Assembly (NCBI GenBank): GCA_938008425.1
Contig: CALLKH010000015.1
Location: 1 to 5,463, forward strand
Direction: 5' to 3'
Origin: an uncultured Planctomycetaceae bacterium
Lineage (GTDB): Bacteria; Planctomycetota; Phycisphaerae; UBA1845; UTPLA1
DNA: 5,463 nucleotides
Shown one piece after another: positions 1 through 4,153 of the stretch (its first letter is position 1; every line of letters starts with the position of its first letter). Below the pieces are notes generated by a model. The model searched no databases, was not told the origin of the DNA, and worked only from the letters and a program-made list of their open reading frames with translations. The translations under genes and the position numbers were made by a program.

Positions 1-58
1 CCCTATGCCGCCGATCTGGCAGGCGGACTCCGGGCCGCATCACTTTCGAATCTTAAGG

Positions 59-775
59 TCAGGTTCGCTGGACAACGGCCGGTCGCTCGTTAATCTCCTC
101 ACGCTCCAGCACGCCCTTGTCGAGATGTACCGTTCGATTCGCATGGCCGGCCGCTCGCGGATCGTGCGTCACCATCAGGATCGTCTTGCCGAATTCGGTG
201 TTGAGCAGATTGAGCAGTGCGAGGATTTCCTCGGAGGTCTTCGCATCGAGGTCGCCGGTCGGTTCGTCAGCCAGGATCGCATCCGGGTCGGTGACGATGG
301 CCCGGGCGATGGCGACGCGCTGCTCCTGACCGCCGGAGAGCTGATTCGGCCGGTGGTCCGTGCGATCGCCGAGACCGACGATGGTCAAGGCGGTGGCGAC
401 GCGTTCCTGTCTCTCCGCCGCCGGCATCTTGAACAGCAGCAGCGGCAGCTCGACGTTTTGTGCGGCCGTCAGCACCGGGACGAGATGGTACATCTGGAAA
501 ATGAACCCGACGTGGCGGCTGCGCCAGGCGGTTCGCTCGCGCTCGCTCATCTGTTCGAGAAAGGCGTCACCCACGCGCACACTGCCGGAGGTGACGGTGT
601 CGAGGCCGCCGACCAGGTGAAGCAGGGTGGATTTCCCGGAGCCCGAGGGCCCCATGAGGGAGACGAAATCGCCGGGAGCGATCTTGAGATCGAGGCCGTG
701 GAGGACGGGGATCTCGATGCGGTCCTTGTAATAGACCTTGTGGACGTTTTTGACCTCGATGTCGGTTGCGCTCAT
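59..775 (-). CDS. ABC transporter ATP-binding protein, LolD/MacB type
   Basis: This 238-residue protein is a complete ABC ATPase that would power a membrane permease from the cytoplasmic side. In order it shows Walker A GPSGSGKST (42-50), Q-loop Gln94 in FIFQ, signature LSGGQ (146-150), Walker B ILADE (167-171, catalytic Glu171), D-loop GDLD (174-177) and H-loop His204. The stretch after the Q-loop (YHLVPVLTAAQNVELPLL) is characteristic of the LolD/MacB/FtsE-like group, whose partners are FtsX-type permeases that move lipoproteins, peptides or drugs out of the inner membrane. The length matches the family (about 220-240). The frame stays open upstream to 940, but the ATG at 775 is chosen because GGAG lies six bases before it and the extra 55 residues resemble no family extension. 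No partner permease is visible. Since the gene starts next to a divergent intergenic region, the partner should follow it beyond the left edge. The substrate cannot be told from the ATPase alone. Confidence 0.94.
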   Translation of the reverse strand: MSATDIEVKNVHKVYYKDRIEIPVLHGLDLKIAPGDFVSLMGPSGSGKSTLLHLVGGLDTVTSGSVRVGDAFLEQMSERERTAWRSRHVGFIFQMYHLVPVLTAAQNVELPLLLFKMPAAERQERVATALTIVGLGDRTDHRPNQLSGGQEQRVAIARAIVTDPDAILADEPTGDLDAKTSEEILALLNLLNTEFGKTILMVTHDPRAAGHANRTVHLDKGVLEREEINERPAVVQRT

Positions 776-781
776 CGGCTG

Positions 782-785
782 CTCC
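782..785 (-). promoter_or_regulatory. Ribosome binding site GGAG deciding the ABC ATPase start
   Basis: On the minus strand GGAG sits six bases before the ATG at 775. It supports the 238-residue start over the longer reading from 940, which has no family-like sequence in its extra segment. Confidence 0.7.
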
Positions 786-829
786 GTGCGACGGTGCGAA
801 AGGGTCGCGATCTGGTTTGTGAGCGGGGC

Positions 830-835
830 ATTGTA
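830..835 (-). promoter_or_regulatory. Candidate -10 hexamer (TACAAT) for the ABC ATPase
   Basis: TACAAT on the minus strand matches the sigma-70 -10 consensus at 5 of 6 positions. It would give a leader of roughly 45-50 bases before the ATG at 775. No good -35 hexamer is seen at 16-18 bases, so this is a weak candidate. Confidence 0.3.
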
Positions 836-906
836 GAGGGACCGGCGATGAAAATCATGGGGCGAAACTCGGGTGAAGTGGCGAACGGCAAGGAGATTGG
901 GCGAAT

Positions 907-934
907 TCACTTCGCGAATCGCCTGTCGAAGTGA
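907..934. repeat. Perfect inverted repeat TCACTTCG / CGAAGTGA in the divergent promoter region
   Basis: TCACTTCG (907-914) and CGAAGTGA (927-934) are exact complements separated by 12 bases. A third partial copy, GAAGTG, lies at 875-880. The pair sits 24 bases before a CATAAT hexamer, a position suited to an operator for the permease or for both divergent genes. It could equally be a chance dyad; no regulator gene is adjacent. Confidence 0.4.
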
Positions 935-957
935 TTTCATCGGCCGACGCGAGCGGG

Positions 958-963
958 CATAAT
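958..963 (+). promoter_or_regulatory. Candidate -10 hexamer (CATAAT) for the permease
   Basis: CATAAT matches the sigma-70 -10 consensus at 5 of 6 positions, about 130 bases before the permease start. No clear -35 element is present. If real, the leader would contain the small dyads at 973-986, 992-1005 and 1052-1071. Confidence 0.25.
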
Positions 964-1051
964 CCGGGGGTATCCGTGCGTACGGAGCGTTCGTTCGGAT
1001 GAACGGCCTGATCGCTGCAACCCTAATTGAGGCTGAAGAGTACGTTCGCCG

Positions 1052-1071
1052 GGGTTACCTTTTCGAAACCC
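1052..1071 (+). other. Possible leader hairpin before the permease
   Basis: GGGTT (1052-1056) pairs with AACCC (1067-1071) around a 10-base loop that contains the palindrome TTTCGAAA (1061-1068). It ends 12 bases before the GGAG ribosome binding site. Smaller dyads precede it: TCCGT/ACGGA at 973-986 and CGTTC/GAACG at 992-1005. No known riboswitch fold is recognised and there is no U-tract. Confidence 0.25.
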
Positions 1072-1083
1072 GTGAGATGTGAC

Positions 1084-1087
1084 GGAG
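1084..1087 (+). promoter_or_regulatory. Ribosome binding site GGAG deciding the permease start
   Basis: GGAG lies six bases before the ATG at 1094. The in-frame GTG at 1079 is five codons earlier and has no purine-rich site at a usable distance, so the ATG is preferred. Confidence 0.7.
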
Positions 1088-1093
1088 CGGTTC

Positions 1094-2899
1094 ATGGATC
1101 AGACGCGTCGACATTATCCGTGGTTTGTGAAGGGCGATCTCGACGGCTTCTTCGGCCTGGCGGTGGATAATCTCGTCCAGGTGCTCGTCATCGTCGCGCT
1201 GTGCCGGCAGCTCTGCGGGTTCAGCGATGAGCTGATCTACATGCGAATGCTCCCCGGCGTGGCGGTCAGCCTCTTCATCGGGAACATCTACTATTCGTTC
1301 CATGCCCGGCGCGTCGCCCAACGCGACGGAAATGCGAACTGCACGGCGCTGCCGTACGGTATCAACACGCCGTCGGTGTTTGCGTACATCCTCTTCATCA
1401 TGGCCCCGGTGTACCGGCTCACGCAGGATGCAAACCTGACGTGGGCAGTCGGCCTCGTGGCGTGCGTCGGCAGCGGCGTGATCGAGTTTCTCGGCGGATT
1501 CGTGGGCGGCTGGGTGCGGCGCGTGACGCCGCGCGCGGCGCTGCTCTCGGCGCTCGCGGCCATCGGCGTGATCTTCATCGCCAGTCCGTTCGCGTTTCAG
1601 ATTTTTGAACGGCCGCTCGTCGCGCTGCCGCCGATGATCATCGTGCTGGTGGGCTACTTCGCGCGGGTGCGATTCCCGGGCGGGCTGCCGAGCGGACTCG
1701 TGGCGCTGGTCCTGGGTTCGCTGCTGGCGTGGACGGTGCCGCTGGCCTTCGGGCCGGAGATGATGAGCATCGCAAAAGTTGAGTCCGCGGCGACGTGGAT
1801 CGGTTTCCAGCAGCCGCAGGGCGCGTGGAATGACATCCTGAACCTGTTTCGAACGCGGCCCGAATTGATCTGGGGCTATCTCGGCGTCATCGTTCCGATG
1901 GGCGTCATCAACGCCATCGGCTCGCTGCAAAACATTGAATCCGCGGAGGCGGCGGGGGATAAGTTCTCGACCGGCCCGTGCATGGCGGTGAACGGCATCG
2001 GCTCGATCGCCGCGGGGCTCTTCGGCAGTTGCTTTCCGACGACGATCTACATCGGCCACCCGGGCTGGAAGGCGCTCGGGGCGCGCTGCGGCTACTCGAT
2101 TGTCAACGCGTTCTTCTTCTCCTTCGTGTTCCTGTTCGGACTCGGGGCGATGGTGGTTGAGATCATTCCGATGGAGGCCGGCATCGCCATCGTCATGTGG
2201 ATCGGCATCATCATTACGGCGCAGTGCTACGAGGTTGTTCCGGCGAAGCATTATCCCGCCGTGGCGATCAGCTTCTTCCCGGCGGTGGCGGCCGCGGCGA
2301 TGCTCTTCGTGCCGCAGATCCTGATCGGCCTCGGCGCTTCGCAGGGGATTCTTCCGCTCGTCACCGCGCACGAGGAGACGCTGAAGTCGGATGGGACGGA
2401 CGGCTGGTGGCCGGTCGGCGTCTACGCGCTCTCGGGCGCGAACAGCGGATTCATCATCACCTGCATGGTCATCTCGGCCATCAGCGCGTTTCTCATAGAC
2501 CGGCGGTTCCGAGCCGCGGCGATCTGGTGCGTCGTGGCGGCGTTTGCGACGCTCTTGGGTTTTCAGCACGCGTTTCGCATCGAACCGGGGCAGGTGAGCC
2601 CGCAGGAGCTGCTGGTCTGGCAGCGCGAGGAGCCGCGATTCGAGGGGACGCGATTTCATCTGAACGTCCCGCCGGAGACTTACCTGCACCGGGGATACGG
2701 CCTCGCCGCGGGCTATGGCCTTGCGGCGATGATGCTGTTCGGCGTGTCGTCGCTTCGCCGAAGCGGCCGAGGCTTTGGCAACATTGATGTCGATGACCAT
2801 GCCGTTCCGAAGGCACTGTCTGACTGGGGCTCAGGCGATGCGCCGACGGGGCCGAGGCCGCCTGACGACGACGCACGAAGGCAAACGCCCATCCTCTGA
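1094..2899 (+). CDS. NCS2/SLC23-like permease of an uncharacterised branch
   Basis: This 601-residue inner-membrane protein has about 12-14 hydrophobic segments between residues 16 and 553. It resembles nucleobase/ascorbate (NCS2) carriers: TM1-like FFGLAVDNLVQVLVIVALC, a central ALPYGINTPSVFAYILF (85-101), a TM8-like NIESAEAAGD (280-289) whose acidic residue matches the substrate-binding Glu of UraA/UapA, and a TM10-like LFGSCFPTTIYIGHPG (309-324). Known relatives carry purines, pyrimidines or xanthine by proton symport, but the family signature after TM10 is altered (GHPGWKALGA, 321-330), so the substrate is uncertain. It is longer than typical members (about 430-500). The extra parts are a hydrophilic loop near 490-535 before the last membrane helix and a charged, proline-rich tail from 560. 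The gene appears monocistronic, read divergently from the ABC ATPase and followed by the repeat element. The start is the ATG preceded by GGAG. Confidence 0.82.
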   Translation: MDQTRRHYPWFVKGDLDGFFGLAVDNLVQVLVIVALCRQLCGFSDELIYMRMLPGVAVSLFIGNIYYSFHARRVAQRDGNANCTALPYGINTPSVFAYILFIMAPVYRLTQDANLTWAVGLVACVGSGVIEFLGGFVGGWVRRVTPRAALLSALAAIGVIFIASPFAFQIFERPLVALPPMIIVLVGYFARVRFPGGLPSGLVALVLGSLLAWTVPLAFGPEMMSIAKVESAATWIGFQQPQGAWNDILNLFRTRPELIWGYLGVIVPMGVINAIGSLQNIESAEAAGDKFSTGPCMAVNGIGSIAAGLFGSCFPTTIYIGHPGWKALGARCGYSIVNAFFFSFVFLFGLGAMVVEIIPMEAGIAIVMWIGIIITAQCYEVVPAKHYPAVAISFFPAVAAAAMLFVPQILIGLGASQGILPLVTAHEETLKSDGTDGWWPVGVYALSGANSGFIITCMVISAISAFLIDRRFRAAAIWCVVAAFATLLGFQHAFRIEPGQVSPQELLVWQREEPRFEGTRFHLNVPPETYLHRGYGLAAGYGLAAMMLFGVSSLRRSGRGFGNIDVDDHAVPKALSDWGSGDAPTGPRPPDDDARRQTPIL

Positions 2900-2917
2900 T
2901 GTATTGATGGGTCTAGA

Positions 2918-2936
2918 GCAGTTCACGATTGAGTGA
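2918..2936 (+). repeat. Left terminal inverted repeat of the element
   Basis: GCAGTTCACGATTGAGTGA matches the reverse complement of 3342-3360 at 17 of 19 bases (differences at repeat positions 4 and 12). It also contains its own dyad, TTCAC-N6-GTGAA (2922-2937), so each end can form a small hairpin or bind a dimeric protein. Confidence 0.65.
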
Positions 2937-2957
2937 ATCCAGCGTTGACGAAGCTTC

Positions 2958-2975
2958 AGGCCGCTTCAGCGGTCT
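2958..2975 (+). repeat. TTCA-loop hairpin, left arm
   Basis: AGGCCGCTTCAGCGGTCT folds with seven stem pairs (one G-T) around TTCA. Its inverted partner at 3225-3242 agrees at 15 of 18 positions and has a T-A pair where this copy has C-G next to the loop. The palindrome GAAGCTTC (2950-2957) directly precedes it. Confidence 0.65.
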
Positions 2976-2983
2976 TTCCCGAA

Positions 2984-3012
2984 GGGCCATGGGCCAGTCG
3001 TTTACGACTGGT
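2984..3012 (+). repeat. Left copy of a 29-base internal inverted repeat with the CCAGTCG hairpin
   Basis: These 29 bases match the reverse complement of 3182-3210 at 26 positions. The core, 2994-3011, is an 18-base hairpin with an uninterrupted 8-base stem (CCAGTCGT / ACGACTGG) and central TT. The seven-base spacer between this hairpin and the preceding GAA hairpin is CCATGGG here and CCACAGG in the other copy, the same length. Confidence 0.75.
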
Positions 3013-3056
3013 TCGCTGCGTTGGCACTCTATTACACTAAGTTTATTCGGATTCGA

Positions 3057-3072
3057 GCACGCTTCAGCGCGC
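3057..3072 (+). repeat. GC-rich TTCA-loop hairpin, left arm
   Basis: GCACGCTTCAGCGCGC forms a six-position stem with one A-C mismatch around TTCA. The right partner (3142-3157) repairs the mismatch and has T-A instead of C-G next to the loop. Confidence 0.55.
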
Positions 3073-3081
3073 TTCTCTCCC

Positions 3082-3126
3082 GCCTTCAGGCAGCTTCACG
3101 CATATCCTCGCCGGCGCCTGAAGGCG
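3082..3126. repeat. Innermost hairpin pair around the element's centre
   Basis: GCCTTCAGGC (3082-3091) and, inverted, CGCCTTCAGGCG (minus strand of 3115-3126) face each other across 23 bases. They share the TTCA loop of the outer hairpins and mark the axis of symmetry near 3104. Confidence 0.55.
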
Positions 3127-3141
3127 AACAAAATTCGGTAA

Positions 3142-3157
3142 GCGCGTTGAAACGCGC
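3142..3157 (-). repeat. GC-rich TTCA-loop hairpin, right arm
   Basis: On the minus strand it reads GCGCGTTTCAACGCGC, a perfect stem around TTCA, extended by an A-T pair (3141/3158). It is the inverted partner of 3057-3072. Confidence 0.6.
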
Positions 3158-3181
3158 TGGAGGAACCGCGCGACGCCGGGC

Positions 3182-3210
3182 ACCAGTCGTCAACGACTGG
3201 CCTGTGGCCC
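3182..3210 (-). repeat. Right copy of the 29-base internal inverted repeat with the CCAGTCG hairpin
   Basis: It is the inverted partner of 2984-3012 (26/29). The hairpin 3183-3200 keeps the identical 8-base stem CCAGTCGT/ACGACTGG and differs only in the central dinucleotide (CA on the plus strand). Confidence 0.75.
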
Positions 3211-3224
3211 ACCTTCGGTGGGGA

Positions 3225-3242
3225 AGGCCGTTGAAACGGCCT
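3225..3242 (-). repeat. TTCA-loop hairpin, right arm
   Basis: On the minus strand it reads AGGCCGTTTCAACGGCCT, a perfect stem around TTCA and the inverted partner of 2958-2975. A further dyad, CGAAG-TCG-CTTCG (3247-3259), follows it on the outer side, corresponding to GAAGCTTC outside the left copy. Confidence 0.65.
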
Positions 3243-3277
3243 GGTGCGAAGTCGCTTCGTTCGCGCGAGTTCTATGG

Positions 3278-3296
3278 TTGTGTAGCATCGACACAA
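3278..3296. repeat. TTGTGT / ACACAA dyad in the right-hand extra segment
   Basis: TTGTGT (3278-3283) and ACACAA (3291-3296) are exact complements with a 7-base loop. The dyad is A/T-richer than the surrounding hairpins and lies in the roughly 70 bases present only on the right side of the element. There is no U-tract, so a classical terminator is not supported. Confidence 0.4.
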
Positions 3297-3341
3297 TAGC
3301 ACGCACCGCCAATGATCTTGAGAGAACAAATCTGACGGACG

Positions 3342-3360
3342 TCACTCATTCGTGAATTGC
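3342..3360 (-). repeat. Right terminal inverted repeat of the element
   Basis: Read on the minus strand it is GCAATTCACGAATGAGTGA, matching the left end at 17 of 19 bases. It keeps the TCAC-N6-GTGA dyad. It lies 22 bases beyond the stop codon of the MOSC gene. Confidence 0.65.
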
Positions 3361-3390
3361 CTGAAGTTCGGGCCTGACGAATTAATCGTC
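3359..3390 (-). terminator. Two weak dyads at the end of the MOSC gene
   Basis: On the minus strand GACGA-N5-TCGTC (3390-3376) contains the TAA stop in its loop region, followed directly by GCCCG-N5-CAGGC (3373-3359, one G-T pair). They could slow or end transcription of the MOSC gene, but no run of U follows, so the call is weak. Confidence 0.25.
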
Positions 3391-4047
3391 TTCCGAAACG
3401 GACTCGCCGGCGACGGCGCGAAGTCGCCTGCTGAAGGACCGCTTCCACGCTTCCGCCAGTTCCGGCAGTGAGACCAGCCGCTCCAGCACGTCGACCGGGC
3501 TGGTCTTGTCGAGCATGATCTCGTTCATCCGGGCGACGGTCAGGTCGGCATGGCCGCGACGGGTGCGCGTAATGGCGTCGCCCGCGCGAACAAGGCCGGG
3601 CGCCAGGACGCGCAGGTAAAAGCCGGTGAAATGGCGCTCATTGATCCATCGCGGCAGCATCTTGCATTCGTGCTTCATGGCCAGGGTGCCGCAGGGTTGA
3701 CGCGGCTGCGTGACCTGCACCGTGGCCTGGCCGATCTGAAAGACGTCGCCGAGACAGACATCGGTCTCAAGCAGCCCCTCGGTGGTGAGATTTTCGCCGA
3801 AGCCGGGGACCGCCAGGTCGGGATCGAACATCTCGCGCCACCCGTCGTAGTGTTCGTGCGGATAGCAGCAGACCGCCTTGTCCGGGCCGCCGTGCACGCG
3901 CGTGTCGGCCGGCCGGTCGCCCTCGAAGCCAAGCGGGCTCAGCAGAACCGGATCACTAGTCGGCTTGCGATTGATGGACGTGCTGATGGTCCGCCCGCCC
4001 TTGCTGAGCAGGTGGGGCCGGCCGATGTTGAGGGAGTACACGCGCAT
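3382..4047 (-). CDS. MOSC domain protein, YiiM family
   Basis: This 221-residue cytoplasmic protein matches the length of E. coli YiiM (about 224). The MOSC domain shows GFEGDRPADTRVHGGPDKAV (40-59), the Y-HEHY-W stretch (62-70), GFGENLTTEG (82-91) and QPRQPCGTL (114-122), where Cys119 is the expected molybdenum-cofactor-binding cysteine. Residues about 168-208 (TVARMNEIM...LAEAWKRSF) fit the C-terminal 3-alpha domain that follows MOSC in this family. Members reduce N-hydroxylated compounds and YiiM protects against mutagenic N-hydroxylated bases such as 6-hydroxylaminopurine; that role is transferred from the family. The ATG at 4047 gives the usual N-terminus (MRVYSLNIGRP) but its Shine-Dalgarno is weak (GAG about 10 bases before). 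It is read divergently from the GNAT gene, 106 bases away, and its 3' end abuts the repeat element. No molybdenum cofactor genes are in view. Confidence 0.92.
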   Translation of the reverse strand: MRVYSLNIGRPHLLSKGGRTISTSINRKPTSDPVLLSPLGFEGDRPADTRVHGGPDKAVCCYPHEHYDGWREMFDPDLAVPGFGENLTTEGLLETDVCLGDVFQIGQATVQVTQPRQPCGTLAMKHECKMLPRWINERHFTGFYLRVLAPGLVRAGDAITRTRRGHADLTVARMNEIMLDKTSPVDVLERLVSLPELAEAWKRSFSRRLRAVAGESVSEDD

Positions 4048-4086
4048 TCGATGGTCTCGTCGTTCCGAAGCCGCCGGTTTTCGGCG

Positions 4087-4103
4087 AACCGCGGTTTGCG
4101 GTT
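4087..4103 (+). promoter_or_regulatory. Hairpin and TAGTAT hexamer in the MOSC/GNAT divergent region
   Basis: AACCGC (4087-4092) and GCGGTT (4098-4103) are perfect complements around GGTTT. TAGTAT (4103-4108), a moderate -10-like hexamer (4 of 6), follows immediately in the GNAT direction. The region between the two starts is only 106 bases, so a protein bound here could affect both genes. No -35 element is convincing. Confidence 0.3.
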
Positions 4104-4134
4104 AGTATAGGAGCGCAGGAGCTTTTGTCTCGTC

Positions 4135-4143
4135 AGGAAGGGA
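4135..4143 (+). promoter_or_regulatory. Purine-rich ribosome binding site before the GNAT gene
   Basis: AGGAAGGGA is the only purine-rich stretch before the gene. Its first half is seven bases from TTG 4148 and its last half ten bases from ATG 4154, so it cannot fully decide between the two starts. Confidence 0.55.
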
Positions 4144-4153
4144 CGGTTTGGCG

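Larger units (their letters stand above)
776..1093. other. Divergent intergenic region between ABC ATPase and NCS2-like permease
   Basis: These 318 bases separate two genes read away from each other and must hold both promoters. No RNA gene or known riboswitch is recognised. Visible content: a TACAAT hexamer (830-835, minus), GAAGTG at 875-880 and 928-933 with its complement CACTTC at 908-913, a perfect 8-base inverted repeat (907-934), a CATAAT hexamer (958-963, plus), and three small dyads in the permease leader (973-986, 992-1005, 1052-1071). Open frames crossing it are antisense extensions with no family resemblance. Confidence 0.6.
2918..3360. mobile_element. Nested inverted-repeat element (MITE- or BIME-like), non-coding
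   Basis: A 443-base non-coding unit bounded by 19-base inverted repeats (17/19 identical). Inside are a left arm (2950-3091) and a right arm (3115-3259), each with the same hairpins in mirrored order, folding around an axis near 3100-3107. The pairs are: TTCA-loop hairpin 2958-2975 with 3225-3242; GAA-loop hairpin 2978-2986 with 3208-3222; CCAGTCG hairpin 2994-3011 with 3183-3200; GC-rich TTCA hairpin 3057-3072 with 3142-3157; GCC-TTCA-GGC hairpin 3082-3091 with 3115-3126. The right side has about 70 extra bases (3265-3335), so the terminal repeats are centred at 3139. No transposase is encoded and no clear target duplication is seen, so mobility is inferred. Alternatives are a REP/BIME-type cluster or a structured RNA. 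Confidence 0.6.
2900..3381. other. Gene-free interval between permease and MOSC gene
   Basis: The interval holds no credible gene: short open frames across it simply run through hairpins. Almost all of it (2918-3360) is the nested inverted-repeat element described separately. The remainder is 18 bases after the permease stop and about 20 bases before the MOSC stop, which carry two small dyads. No hairpin with a U-tract is present for either flanking gene, so the hairpin cluster may itself end transcription from both sides. Confidence 0.7.

Noticed and set aside
1..43. Start of a downstream permease gene on the minus strand (GTG 43 / ATG 40)
   Set aside because: There is no ribosome binding site, only about 14 codons are visible, and they do not resemble the N-terminus of FtsX- or MacB-type permeases.
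5..934. A 309-codon open frame on the plus strand opposite the ABC ATPase
   Set aside because: It mirrors the ATPase gene, has no recognisable motif, and its low-complexity Gly/Asp/Val content is typical of an antisense reading.
973..1071. Purine or preQ1 riboswitch in the permease leader
   Set aside because: Small dyads are present but none of the conserved core bases of known purine-type riboswitches could be recognised.
1055..2800. A 581-codon open frame on the minus strand opposite the permease
   Set aside because: Its product is a run of Arg, His, Asp and Glu with no domain pattern, as expected from the antisense of a GC-rich membrane protein gene. The plus-strand permease explains the region fully.
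2900..2925. Target-site duplication flanking the element
   Set aside because: The bases just outside the terminal repeats (CTAGA on the left, CTGAAG on the right) are only loosely alike, which is not enough to call a duplication.
2950..3259. CRISPR array
   Set aside because: The repeated units are short palindromes of different sequence with irregular spacing and mirrored order. There is no constant direct repeat with uniform spacers and no cas gene.
2929..3299. Short open frames of 70-92 codons across the hairpin cluster
   Set aside because: They translate the inverted repeats, have no ribosome binding site and no family-like sequence.
3550..4110. A 186-codon plus-strand open frame opposite the MOSC gene
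   Set aside because: It is the antisense shadow of a well-supported MOSC protein and carries no motif of its own.
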